Below, piece after piece: positions 55,654 to 64,000 of a DNA stretch of 64,000 bases (position 1 is its first letter; every line of letters starts with the position of its first letter). The DNA lies in assembly GCA_964421595.1 (NCBI GenBank), contig CAYQXY010000010.1, positions 55,687 to 119,686 on the forward strand, written 5' to 3'. The notes under the pieces are model-generated. The model saw nothing but the letters and a program-made list of their open reading frames with translations. It was not told the origin of the DNA and ran no database searches. Position numbers and translations under genes: made by a program. This stretch comes from PXAP01 sp964421595 (GTDB taxonomy: Bacteria > Bacteroidota > Bacteroidia > Bacteroidales > PUMT01).

Positions 55654-56640
55654 TTAAGTTTCATTTTGCACTTTTTCATTATATTCCCTCCCAAAACGGG
55701 CAGCAATAATGCTCAGTATAAAAATCTGAAATGCATGGTACAGCATCAGCGGTAAAAGTATTAATCCGGCTGCGTGAAAGCCGGCAAAAAGCACACTCGA
55801 AAAAACTGTACCGTGTACAAGTGATTTTTGTGAAGCACAAAACAGGGCCGTTATTTTGTCCTCCCTGCTGAATTTCAATATACCTGACATTCCGCGAACA
55901 ATGCCAAAAAGAATAAAGAATAACACGGCAACTATTATGGCAAGAATTAACAGATCTGTAATATTCAGAGAATCGAAAACTCCATCAATAAAAGATTTCG
56001 CAAAGCTTTTGTATACGATAAGCAAAATGACAGATTTGTCAAACATTCCAAGCCATCTGCTGTATTTTAAAGCAAAACTCTGTAATCTGCTTCGCATGAT
56101 CAAACCTATTATTACCGGGAAAAGAATTCCAAGGAATAATCTTAAATATATAGTGGTAAAATCAAATCCTTCACCTGCTTGTTGTATAAAAATACCCATC
56201 AGGAGGGGGGTAACAATTATCCCGATAATTCCTGAAATACTGGCATTGAATATTGCCGCAGGAATATTTCCTTTACCGATAGATACCATGATAACTGAGG
56301 AAGAAACTGTAGATGGGACGGCTGCCATGAAAAAAAGTCCGAGCCAGAGTATCTCCTGCTCTTCATTTTGAATAAATGGGTAAAAGATCATTACAATCAG
56401 GGGGAACATTAGAAAGGTGGAGGCCTGTACAAGAATATGGAGCCTCCAGTTTTTTATCCCCATAAGGATTTTTTCTGTGCTCAGGCGGAGCCCGTAAAAA
56501 AAGAATATCAGGAAAATTCCAATAGTGCTGACATGACCAAGAATAACACTGCCATAACCGCTTGCTGGTTGAGGAAAAATCCAGGCTAATATTACTCCAG
56601 CGATTAATGCTAATACAAATTTATCTAATTTCACCGGCAT
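55654..56640 (-). CDS. SLC10A7-like sodium:bile-acid/solute symporter
   Basis: Membrane protein of 328 residues with about ten helices, of the SBF-like (bile-acid:Na+ symporter family, YfeH/SLC10A7 type). Motifs: FLIFFFYGLRLSTEKI, FFMAAVPSTVSSSVIMVSIGKGNIPAAIFNASISGI and FCASQKSLVHGTVFSSVLF. The solute is unknown. It is coupled to gntP downstream (11 bases). Confidence 0.9.
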   Translation of the reverse strand: MPVKLDKFVLALIAGVILAWIFPQPASGYGSVILGHVSTIGIFLIFFFYGLRLSTEKILMGIKNWRLHILVQASTFLMFPLIVMIFYPFIQNEEQEILWLGLFFMAAVPSTVSSSVIMVSIGKGNIPAAIFNASISGIIGIIVTPLLMGIFIQQAGEGFDFTTIYLRLFLGILFPVIIGLIMRSRLQSFALKYSRWLGMFDKSVILLIVYKSFAKSFIDGVFDSLNITDLLILAIIVAVLFFILFGIVRGMSGILKFSREDKITALFCASQKSLVHGTVFSSVLFAGFHAAGLILLPLMLYHAFQIFILSIIAARFGREYNEKVQNET

Positions 56641-56854
56641 TACACTTTGTTAAATCTGCGCTCCCGGCTGTTTAGCAGGGACTGCAGACAAAATTAGCAG
56701 GAAGGCAGATGATTTGTGGGATATCTGAATTTTCGGGCAAATCAGGTCTGCACAACTATTAAGTACGGCAAATATAAATTATTTGGATAATAAACCATTG
56801 CCTTATCTCCTGCTGCCGGAAAAACTTATTCATTTTATTAAGTCCGCCAGTGAA

Positions 56855-57394
56855 CTATATTAAAGGCCTGCCGGTTGGCAGCAGATCTTTATAAATGTCA
56901 AGATCATTTTTGCTAAAAAGAACTATCCTGATCAGTTTGATTATGTGAAGTTCAGGAATGATCTCCATAATAGTCCTTACCGCAATCTTTGAGGCTTCTT
57001 CAATGGGGTATCCAAATGCCCCTGTTGAAATAGAGGGAAATGCTATTGATACGATATCATTCTCCTCTGCCAGCATAAGAGCATTTCGGTAGCAATTTGC
57101 CAGGAGAATATTTTCAGGCTTGTCAATCCCGTAAACAGGACCCAGGCAATGAATGACATACTGGTTTGGCAGCTTGTGTGCCCTCGTTATAACTGCCTCT
57201 CCGGGTCTGACAGGGGCAAGTGCCCGGCAATCCTCTTCCAGTCCGGGTCCGGCAGCATCATGAATGGCACCGGCAACTCCGCCACCGGTCCTAAGACGGG
57301 CGTTAGCAGCATTAACAATGGCTGCTATATCAGGTTGTGCCGCAATATTGCCCTGAATGCACTGGATTTCAACTCCAGAAACTGCTTTTTCCAT
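56855..57394 (-). CDS. Macrodomain protein (O-acetyl-ADP-ribose deacetylase-like)
   Basis: Macrodomain of 179 residues from ATG 57394 (MEKAVSGVEIQCIQGNI). Adenosine/ribose pocket features GNIAAQPDIAAIVNAANARLRTGGGVAGAIHDAAGP, HCLGPVYG and FPSISTGAFGYPIEEA are complete and resemble YmdB/MacroD. It is predicted to hydrolyse O-acetyl-ADP-ribose or mono-ADP-ribosyl-protein. It begins only two bases after the stop of the upstream glycosidase-like lipoprotein. Confidence 0.93.
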   Translation of the reverse strand: MEKAVSGVEIQCIQGNIAAQPDIAAIVNAANARLRTGGGVAGAIHDAAGPGLEEDCRALAPVRPGEAVITRAHKLPNQYVIHCLGPVYGIDKPENILLANCYRNALMLAEENDIVSIAFPSISTGAFGYPIEEASKIAVRTIMEIIPELHIIKLIRIVLFSKNDLDIYKDLLPTGRPLI

Positions 57395-57396
57395 AG

Positions 57397-58914
57397 TTAT
57401 TGTTTTGTTATTAATACTGCCCATTGCCCATCAGAAGGAGCATTGAGCTCATAGCTGTTTCCTCCTGTGATTACTGTTGACCTTCCCCATTCAGAAGATG
57501 CTATATCAAGCCAGCGTAAATTAAATACTCCTGATGCACCGGTCATATCAAGGGTTACACTTCCCCCATCTGTAAAATAAACGGCATCTTGCCTTCCTGG
57601 CTGTGCCAGACAATAGGCCTCATCTTCGTTACGATTGCCCAGAAGATCATTCCTGGGCTCACATTCAAAAAAATTAAAATAATCAGTAAACGTCCTGGCA
57701 CTAAGTATCCACTGCCGGGAATCTTCATTTAGCCCTATCCCGTAACCGGTCGCAATGGATCCTTCACGATGGAACCTGACGGCTGCAACTCCTGAAAATA
57801 TTGCCCTCCACATCCTTTTTTTACCCTCTTCAACCCCATTTTCATAAAGTACTCCTCCATAAATTTTAACATTGTTTATTGGTTTGGGACTTGTTTGTAT
57901 ACTTTCTCTTAGTTCTATAATATTATCATAATGTTCCTGACCATAGTTATGGTTGTTTTGGGAAAAATCAAAAAATGTGTAAATATTATTATGTAAAACA
58001 CTTTGCTGCTCACTTGAAGCCGGATCAGGATTGTTTCTCATATTGGATACAAATATTGCCTTTCCGGCTTCTGCAGCCTGGTTTTGTAAAAAGCTTATCC
58101 AGTATTCACCAAATTCCATTGGTTGATCAGATTCATTTTCTATAACATAAAGCACATTATCATACATCAGTGAAATGGACAATAACCTCTCCACATAGTT
58201 TTGTAATGTAGTCAATACAATTGGCTGAGGTGATTTAGTATTCATTGCTAATGTGGGTACTGAAAAATACAGCTCATTTTCATCGCTCATACCGGCTAAT
58301 TCTCCGCCTCTCAATCCTGAAGTTACCTCGGTGTAATTTATGTTCCTGTCAGGGTTCCATGGGTGAACCTCCCATCCTGTATTCTGCAAACCACGGAATT
58401 CTGCATTTCCCTGTTTACTTTCTGCCTGATGTAAATCAAAACGGTCAAATAATTCAATTTGAACAATTATATCACGTTCGGCGCACATTGATAAAAAGTT
58501 GGCAAAATTTTTCCAGTATTCATCATTCCACTGACCCAGGTCGTATATGTCAGCGGTGGTATTGATACCGGGTTCTCCCTGTATCTTAACATAAGGGAAT
58601 AAATTTCCCGGATTCCGGCTGCTCATCGTATTTCTTACATAATTCCCGCCTGCAGCAACCAATTTGTCAAGATGTTCTTCAAGACTATCAGCATCATCAT
58701 CATAATAATTATTAGGGTACTGAAAAAGATTATCTTCAGCAGATCCTCCGATCAGCAAAACAGGCTTCCCTTTATACTCCCAGTACCATGGGTTTTCACT
58801 GTAAATTTTTATTCCGTTGACTTGCTGTGAATTTCTTCCGGTATTACCGCAGCTATTAAATATTATAACAATGGCAGTCAGTAATAACCCGGATAATAAT
58901 AGTCTTACCTTCAT
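57397..58914 (-). CDS. Lipoprotein glycoside-hydrolase-like protein (TIM barrel)
   Basis: Lipoprotein of 505 residues, lipobox VIIFNSC (Cys22). The barrel-like domain resembles DUF4038/DUF6298-type hydrolases: WEYKGKPVLLIGGSAEDNLFQ, GGNYVRNTMSSR, DIIVQIELFDRFD, VLYVIENESDQP (probable catalytic Glu), IYGGVLYEN. A small C-terminal domain (about 425-505) is beta-rich. It probably acts on a glycan outside the cell; linkage unknown. The macrodomain gene follows almost immediately. Confidence 0.75.
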   Translation of the reverse strand: MKVRLLLSGLLLTAIVIIFNSCGNTGRNSQQVNGIKIYSENPWYWEYKGKPVLLIGGSAEDNLFQYPNNYYDDDADSLEEHLDKLVAAGGNYVRNTMSSRNPGNLFPYVKIQGEPGINTTADIYDLGQWNDEYWKNFANFLSMCAERDIIVQIELFDRFDLHQAESKQGNAEFRGLQNTGWEVHPWNPDRNINYTEVTSGLRGGELAGMSDENELYFSVPTLAMNTKSPQPIVLTTLQNYVERLLSISLMYDNVLYVIENESDQPMEFGEYWISFLQNQAAEAGKAIFVSNMRNNPDPASSEQQSVLHNNIYTFFDFSQNNHNYGQEHYDNIIELRESIQTSPKPINNVKIYGGVLYENGVEEGKKRMWRAIFSGVAAVRFHREGSIATGYGIGLNEDSRQWILSARTFTDYFNFFECEPRNDLLGNRNEDEAYCLAQPGRQDAVYFTDGGSVTLDMTGASGVFNLRWLDIASSEWGRSTVITGGNSYELNAPSDGQWAVLITKQ

Positions 58915-59202
58915 ATTCTTTTTTTGTACTTCTTAAGTTTTAGTCAATTTAACGCAATTCCATATCTTCTGATACTGGATTTATGTTGATATTTTAATAT
59001 CCCCCGGTAGAACAAATTAAATTCGATTTTGTCTATTTTTTAACAGTTTTATTTTAGAATTTATTTTATTTAGATTTGTTATCATTACAGGATCAGACAC
59101 TCCTGTTAAACTTGTCAACCACAGAAAATATGCACAATTGGCATAATTATCCGGATCCTGTCAATACAGCTGAATGCAATTAAAAATTTTATACTTAAAC
59201 TG

Positions 59203-60243
59203 ATGAAGGCACTGGTACTTGAAAATTATATGCAATTAAAATATAAAGATGTTCCCGATCCGGTAATTGGTGATGATGAAGTTCTGATCGAAGTAAAGGC
59301 AGCGGGGATATGCGGAAGCGATGTCCATGGAATGGACGGCAGTACCGGAAGAAGGATCCCTCCGGTTATCATGGGTCATGAAGCAAGCGGTGTAATTGTA
59401 GAAATCGGGAAAAACGTCAACGGCTGGTCTTCAGGCAACCGGGTAACATTTGATTCTACAATATATCCTCTTGATGACTGGTTTACCCGAAAAGGGCTGT
59501 ATAACCTTAGTGATGGAAGAATGGTACTGGGGGTTTCCGCACAGGAATTCAGGCGTGATGGTGCATATGCCGAGTTTGTTGCAGTGCCACAGCATATTTT
59601 ATATAAGATACCTGAAAGTGTAAGTTTTACGAGGGCAGCAATGGTAGAGCCTGCGGCTGTGGCACTGCATGCTGTAAACCTTGCTTCGGTTTCTGTTAAC
59701 GACTCTGCCGTGGTTGTTGGTTCAGGAATGATAGGGTTGTTTATTGTCCAGATGCTTAAACTATCCGGATGTACCCGGATAATCGCAGTAGATATTTCAG
59801 ATGATAAACTTCAGCTTGCAAAAGATCTTGGTGCAACCCACCTTATTAACAGCAGTACCTCAAATAATGGGTTAACTGAAATAACGGATATTACAGGTGG
59901 CAGAGGTGCAGACATTTCTTTTGAAGTTGTGGGAATAAGTGACACAGTCAATTTTGCTGCAGACTCTCTGAGAAAGGGTGGCACCCTTACTCTGGTTGGC
60001 AATTTGTCATCAGAAATAAATATGCCACTCCAGAAAGTTGTTACACGACAGCTAAGATTACAGGGTTCATGCGCAATAAACGGAGAATACCAGGCGGTGC
60101 TTGATCTTATGGATCGCGGACTGGTTAATACCGGTATCATACTGAGTGCAGAGGCACCTTTATCTGAAGGTGCTCAATGGTTTAAAAGGTTGTACGAAAA
60201 GGAAAAAGGCCTGAATAAGGTAGTGCTGTTACCCGGAACTTAA
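59203..60243 (+). CDS. Zinc-type medium-chain alcohol/polyol dehydrogenase
   Basis: MDR-superfamily dehydrogenase of 346 residues. Catalytic zinc ligands Cys37 (ICGSDVHG), His59-Glu60 (GHEASG) and Glu149 (MVEPAAVALH) are present. The NAD(P) loop GSGMIGLFIVQ and a Rossmann fold follow. Family relatives oxidise sugar alcohols or their phosphates. The structural-zinc loop that normally has C-x2-C-x2-C-x7-C is occupied by Pro89, Asp92, Thr95 and Ser103 at the same spacing, so that zinc is lost. It is the first of three genes with an oxidoreductase and a Dabb protein. Confidence 0.92.
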   Translation: MKALVLENYMQLKYKDVPDPVIGDDEVLIEVKAAGICGSDVHGMDGSTGRRIPPVIMGHEASGVIVEIGKNVNGWSSGNRVTFDSTIYPLDDWFTRKGLYNLSDGRMVLGVSAQEFRRDGAYAEFVAVPQHILYKIPESVSFTRAAMVEPAAVALHAVNLASVSVNDSAVVVGSGMIGLFIVQMLKLSGCTRIIAVDISDDKLQLAKDLGATHLINSSTSNNGLTEITDITGGRGADISFEVVGISDTVNFAADSLRKGGTLTLVGNLSSEINMPLQKVVTRQLRLQGSCAINGEYQAVLDLMDRGLVNTGIILSAEAPLSEGAQWFKRLYEKEKGLNKVVLLPGT

Positions 60244-60326
60244 AAGATACCATTTATACAGATGATGAAAAATTTACAACTCTGGAAATTTATTAACCCC
60301 GGCTTCTTTAATCAGAATAAAAATAC

Positions 60327-61451
60327 ATGAACACTAAATTACGAACCGGGATCTCAGGTTGCGGTAAAGTGGCTCACCTGCATGCAAGGGCTCTGAAGAA
60401 TGCTTACAATTCTGATTTCATGGCAGTTTCAAGTCGATCGGCCGACAAGGGCAGGGAATTCGGGATGAAGTACGGGGTAAAATCCTACACTTCCGTAAAG
60501 GAGATGGTAGAAAAAGAGAAACTGGATGTTGTTGTAATCTGCACCCCTCATCCCAATCATAAAATACCGGCCATTGAATCGCTGAAAGCAGGTGCCAACG
60601 TGCTTGTTGAAAAACCTCTGGCGTCAACCCTACAGGATTGTGACGAGATGATTCTTGCCGCCCGGGAAGCCGGAAAGACCCTTGGAGTAGTAAGCCAGAG
60701 AAGATTCTATGCTCCCTGCATCAGAATGCAAAATGCTATCGAAAAAGGACTGATAGGCCGCCCTGCACTTGGAACTGTTCAGATGCTTGGGTGGAGGGAT
60801 AATGCATACTATTCAAGCGATCCCTGGCGTGGTTCATGGGAGCATGAGGGTGGTGGCGTACTTGTAAATCAGGCCCCTCACCAGCTGGATCTCCTGCAAT
60901 GGTTCATGGGTGGCGGGATAGAGGAGCTTTTCGGCGTGTGGAGCAACATAAACCATCCTTACATTAAGGTAGAGGATACTGCGCTGGCAATAGTTAAATT
61001 CAGAAATGGCGGACTTGGAAATATCATTGTAAGCAATTCCCAAAAGCCCGGTATTTATGGTAAGGTGCATATTCATGGCAGCAACGGAGCCTCGGTGGGT
61101 GTACAGACAGATGGCGGAGCCATGTTTATTGCCGGTATGTCAGGTATACTTGAGCCTCCTGTAAATGATCTGTGGACTGTTCCCGGCGAGGAACAAAAGC
61201 TTGAGGGATGGGTAAAAGATGACACTTTAGCTTTCAATAGTGTAGATGCCACTGAATATTATATCAGGCTGCAGAACGAAGATTTTATTCAATCTGTAAT
61301 TGATGGAAGAAAACCAGCGGTGACCGGTGAAGACGGAAGGAAGACCGTTGAATTATTTACTGCGATATACAGGTCACAGAGGGATAATTGTACCGTCAGA
61401 TGGCCCATAATGCCTGAAACAGAGAGAAATGATATGGACGGCAGAATTTAG
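60327..61451 (+). CDS. Gfo/Idh/MocA-family oxidoreductase
   Basis: NAD(P)-dependent oxidoreductase of 374 residues. The Rossmann motif GISGCGKVAHLHARAL is near the start. The family marker EKPLA (in NVLVEKPLASTL) is present, and GGGVLVNQAPHQLDLLQWFMG forms the substrate side with the usual His. No signal peptide, so cytoplasmic. It follows the ADH gene by 83 bases and precedes the Dabb lipoprotein by 54, so the three probably form a sugar or polyol catabolic operon. Confidence 0.93.
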   Translation: MNTKLRTGISGCGKVAHLHARALKNAYNSDFMAVSSRSADKGREFGMKYGVKSYTSVKEMVEKEKLDVVVICTPHPNHKIPAIESLKAGANVLVEKPLASTLQDCDEMILAAREAGKTLGVVSQRRFYAPCIRMQNAIEKGLIGRPALGTVQMLGWRDNAYYSSDPWRGSWEHEGGGVLVNQAPHQLDLLQWFMGGGIEELFGVWSNINHPYIKVEDTALAIVKFRNGGLGNIIVSNSQKPGIYGKVHIHGSNGASVGVQTDGGAMFIAGMSGILEPPVNDLWTVPGEEQKLEGWVKDDTLAFNSVDATEYYIRLQNEDFIQSVIDGRKPAVTGEDGRKTVELFTAIYRSQRDNCTVRWPIMPETERNDMDGRI

Positions 61452-61505
61452 CATATAAAAAATTTTAAGTATTTAAATTTAACATTAATTCTAAAAATTA
61501 CTCAT

Positions 61506-61877
61506 ATGAAAAAAGTTTTGTTCTTTACGGCTGTGTTGATGTTTTTATATTCCTGTGAAAATCAACAATCAGAGAGACTTCTTCGTCATGTAGTTCTGTT
61601 CAGTTTCCAGGAGACAGCAACTCCTGAAGAGATAAGGGCTGTTGAAGAGGCATTTGCGGCCCTGCCTGGCAAGATAAGCGAGATACATGATTTCGAGTGG
61701 GGAACAGATGTCAGCGTTGAAAACATTTCCAGAGGTTATACACACTGTTTTCTTGTAACTTTCAAGTCAGAGGCTGACCGCGATGCCTATCTCCCTCACC
61801 CTGATCACCGCGAATTCGGAAAAGTACTCTCGCCAATTCTTCAAAATGTGATTGTAGTCGATTACTGGACCAATTGA
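61506..61877 (+). CDS. Dabb (stress-response A/B barrel) lipoprotein
   Basis: Protein of 123 residues with lipobox MFLYSC (Cys17). The rest is a dimeric alpha/beta-barrel Dabb domain: LRHVVLFSFQETATPEEIRAV, HDFEWGTDVSVEN, THCFLVTFKSEADRDAYLPHPDHREF. A Dabb domain anchored as a lipoprotein is common in Bacteroidota sugar regions. The role is unknown. It is the last gene of the ADH operon. Confidence 0.92.
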   Translation: MKKVLFFTAVLMFLYSCENQQSERLLRHVVLFSFQETATPEEIRAVEEAFAALPGKISEIHDFEWGTDVSVENISRGYTHCFLVTFKSEADRDAYLPHPDHREFGKVLSPILQNVIVVDYWTN

Positions 61878-61937
61878 TTTGTCAGTATTGATAAACAGGT
61901 TGTACCGAGATGGAATTAAATTTTAAATGCAGGGTAA

Positions 61938-63419
61938 TCAGCATTTGATGCGGTTTTCCCTGCAAATTCTTTTTATTGTCCATTTCCCTGTAATTGCAGC
62001 CGCCGGCAATCCGCCCGGAGACATAAACCATTGTCCTGCCATATAAAGATTTTTCAGCCCTTCAACTTTTCCCGAATGCCTGAGGGGCTGACTGCCGGGT
62101 GTATTGCCGAATGATATCCATGATCCTTTGTAGGCACCAAAGCTCTGCTCATAGGTAATTGGGGTGACAATATCAAGAACGCCCAGTTTTCCCGTTAATT
62201 CAGGAAAACGCAACTCAATCTGTTTAATGATGTCTGTACCAAGCCTTGCTTTCTCATTATTATAGACATCTTTGTCCTGGTAAGTATATTTCCACCATTC
62301 ATAGTCAGCATTCATCAGGACGACAATGACAGATTTACCTTCCGGGGAAAATGACGGCTCATGACAGAAATGCTTCAATGTCAGAATATCCAGTGTCCCG
62401 TTCTCAAACTTCAGTCCCCGAGGCTTAAACACAATACTTCTTGGCATCGATGAGATATCTGCATCTACCGAAAATGAAGCAAGTACAGAAGTTTGCAAGG
62501 GATAGGTCTCACTGTCTTCATATCTCTTTCTGAACATCGGATCAATAATCTCTCCTTTCAGAAGTTTGGTGAATACAATATCAGGATCGCATGCTGTGAT
62601 CACAAAATCAGCCAGATCTGTTGTACCGTCCTGTCTTACTACACCTGTTACAGTATCACCGGTAATCAGTATTTCCCTTATTTCATTGGCTGCAACTATT
62701 GTACCACCGAGCTCACGGTAATTCTTTTCAAGACGTTCAGCCATACCTCTTGATCCACCTCTGGGTATGCCGGCATTATCACTTAAAAAAGCAGCCAGGG
62801 TAAAAAACAGGTTATGGGTGCTGTACTTTTCCGGAACTACCTGTTCAAGTGCCGTTCTTATTAGCGGACTTTTAAATCTTTTCAGGTAATCAGCCAATGG
62901 CAGCTGACTGTATTTTCTGATTTTACCAAAAACCTTTCTATTTCTCAGAATGAAGCCCGTCATCTCAAATATATTCATCAGATCCACCGGCTTATCAACT
63001 GATGGCTCAAAGTTTTCAAATACTTCAATGCATTCCATCAACTCTTCAATAGGGTCTCTATCATCAGGAGAAACCTCAAGCAGTTGATTTTTAAGCTTTT
63101 CCTTGTCTCTCCAGATATTCAGGCTCCCCGTCTCATGCATTACAGTGGCAAAACTCTCAGGCTGGTAAATATTTGTCCCGTTAAGAGCGCCGATCTCATT
63201 CCACAGCCTGTTCATGCCTCTCCCCTCCTTGGTACCTACAAGCCAATGGATACAACCATCTATATGAAATCCGTCTTTGTCCCATCCACTGCACTCTCCG
63301 CCTGTGAAGGAATTCTTTTCATATATAATTGATCTGAAACCTGATTTTTGTGCAAATATACCGGCAGTTAATCCAGCTACTCCTCCGCCTATAATAATAA
63401 TTCTTTTTTTAGTGTTCAT
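61938..63419 (-). CDS. CrtI/phytoene-desaturase-like FAD oxidoreductase
   Basis: FAD-dependent oxidoreductase of 493 residues. Dinucleotide-binding IIIIGGGVAGLTAGIFAQKSG at the N-terminus, then YEKNSFTGGECSGWDKDGFHIDGCIHWL, a mid-domain GGSRGMAERLEKNYRELGGTI, and the C-terminal FAD motif YMAGQWFMSPGGLPAAAITGKW. It resembles carotenoid desaturase/isomerase and retinol-saturase-type amine-oxidase-fold enzymes. No carotenoid genes are nearby, so the substrate is unknown. Monocistronic. Confidence 0.9.
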   Translation of the reverse strand: MNTKKRIIIIGGGVAGLTAGIFAQKSGFRSIIYEKNSFTGGECSGWDKDGFHIDGCIHWLVGTKEGRGMNRLWNEIGALNGTNIYQPESFATVMHETGSLNIWRDKEKLKNQLLEVSPDDRDPIEELMECIEVFENFEPSVDKPVDLMNIFEMTGFILRNRKVFGKIRKYSQLPLADYLKRFKSPLIRTALEQVVPEKYSTHNLFFTLAAFLSDNAGIPRGGSRGMAERLEKNYRELGGTIVAANEIREILITGDTVTGVVRQDGTTDLADFVITACDPDIVFTKLLKGEIIDPMFRKRYEDSETYPLQTSVLASFSVDADISSMPRSIVFKPRGLKFENGTLDILTLKHFCHEPSFSPEGKSVIVVLMNADYEWWKYTYQDKDVYNNEKARLGTDIIKQIELRFPELTGKLGVLDIVTPITYEQSFGAYKGSWISFGNTPGSQPLRHSGKVEGLKNLYMAGQWFMSPGGLPAAAITGKWTIKRICRENRIKC

Positions 63420-63630
63420 CTTTTAATCAACCTTAAAATACATTTATTAATTCGGTAGTCATTACCTGGTGCTTCACGGTTCTGTTCAAATTCGATTTAA
63501 ATATAACAGGTTTTTCTAAACTGTTTAGTATTTTTGCTGACCATTATCTCGACCCAAATTTATAAGAATTTATTTTATCCGAAAACAAACACAACCGGAT
63601 GAAAAAAGTCTGCAGGACTCCCCAAAAGTG

Positions 63631-63687
63631 ATTAATATTGGTGATCCATCCGTGGCGCCCTGGGGAAATACAAGGTAACTTACTTAT
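63631..63687 (-). repeat. Dispersed intergenic repeat, copy F (partial)
   Basis: Reverse-oriented partial copy. The minus strand reads AAGTAAGTTACCTTGTATTT, then GGCGCCACGGATGGATCACCAATATTAAT. It matches the left half of copy B. It precedes the GH92 gene. Confidence 0.65.
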
Positions 63688-63716
63688 AATAAATACAATA
63701 ACAACTCATTATTCCA

Positions 63717-64000
63717 ATGAAAATCAAATTGTTCATTACTATTCCCTTTTTGATATGGACATCATCAACAGGCTGCAATGTTGACAATTCAGAAAGCAAA
63801 AGCGCGGTTGATTATGTTGACCCGATGATAGGTACAGGCTTTCATGGTCATACATACCCCGGCGCAGTTGTACCTTTTGGCCGGGTGCAACTGAGTCCGG
63901 ATACCAGACTGGAAGGATGGGATGCTTCGAGCGGATATCATTATTCTGACAGCACCATATACGGATTCAGCCATACACATCTTAGCGGAACCGGGATTGG
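63717..64000 (+). CDS. GH92-family glycosidase lipoprotein, N-terminal part (cut by window end)
   Basis: The first 94 codons are visible, without a stop. The start ATG at 63717 gives a signal with lipobox SSTGC (Cys20). Then DYVDPMIGTGFHGHTYPGAVVPFGRVQLSPDTR, GWDASSGYHY and YGFSHTHLSGTGIG appear, the unmistakable N-terminal domain of GH92 exo-acting alpha-mannosidases. The full gene is normally about 740 residues and lies beyond the window. Confidence 0.9.
   Translation, partial: MKIKLFITIPFLIWTSSTGCNVDNSESKSAVDYVDPMIGTGFHGHTYPGAVVPFGRVQLSPDTRLEGWDASSGYHYSDSTIYGFSHTHLSGTGI

Noticed and set aside
1..64000. tRNA, rRNA, CRISPR, prophage, integron or insertion-sequence genes
   Set aside because: I looked for clover-leaf folds, repeated spacers, integrases and transposases and found none that I could support.

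Overview
The window looks like a Bacteroidota chromosome, probably Bacteroidales or a related marine/sediment lineage. AT-rich intergenic DNA, scarce Shine-Dalgarno sequences and TTTG / TAnnTTTG promoter boxes point there. So do the gene families: FISUMP lipoprotein, secreted sulfatase, DUF5060/DUF4038 hydrolase, GH130, GH92, DUF4168, and hybrid histidine kinases with REC or REC-LuxR tails. I saw no rRNA, tRNA, CRISPR array, prophage or intact insertion sequence. The assignment rests on family content only.

Layout. Positions 1-7.8 kb hold housekeeping genes (argS, sucD, mnmE), a GT4-type glycosyltransferase and a secreted thioredoxin-like protein. Positions 7.8-10.3 kb form a creD / winged-helix regulator / membrane protein unit with two near-identical palindromes at its two transcription starts. 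Positions 10.7-16.5 kb carry small lipoproteins, DUF1456 and a lipid group (polyprenol/DAG-kinase-like protein, CdsA, TauE-type exporter). Positions 16.6-19.9 kb encode a porin-like barrel, a fused membrane protein with a THEP1-like NTPase tail, and a degenerate HesB-fold protein. Positions 19.9-28.2 kb contain a P-type ATPase, a YyaL-type thioredoxin protein, a collapsed trehalose synthase/phosphatase gene, a universal stress protein, a stand-alone CBM48 domain, pncA and a DUF4197 lipoprotein. Positions 28.4-32.6 kb hold a PHP-like hydrolase, a sensor kinase with REC and LuxR domains, an AraC-type N-terminal remnant and a NUDIX protein.

Positions 32.7-41.2 kb are a carbohydrate and sugar-acid region: sulfatase, glycosidase-like protein, signal-peptide-bearing RraA-type aldolase, twin-arginine enolase-superfamily dehydratase, BASS-type Na+/organic-acid symporter and SGNH lipoprotein. 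Together they suggest that sulfated or modified glycans are trimmed outside the cytoplasm, and that sugar acids may even be dehydrated and cleaved there before import. Positions 41.3-51 kb hold a GH3-type enzyme, two large PAS hybrid kinases, a MEDS-domain protein and a GH130 enzyme. Positions 51-53 kb are an overlapping cupin / ring-cleaving dioxygenase / carboxylesterase operon resembling quinone-detoxification genes. Positions 53.7-64 kb contain DUF4168, GntP, an SLC10-like transporter, a macrodomain, a lipoprotein glycosidase, an ADH - Gfo/Idh/MocA - Dabb operon, a CrtI-like oxidoreductase and the start of a GH92 lipoprotein cut by the window end.

Across the window a degenerate intergenic repeat of about 90 bp occurs at least six times in both orientations. 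The strongest leads for new biology are the membrane/THEP1 fusion, the possible exported sugar-acid pathway, the ACTTTG-N5-CAAAGT operator pair, the PPHG/PGH/C repeat lipoprotein and the dispersed repeat.
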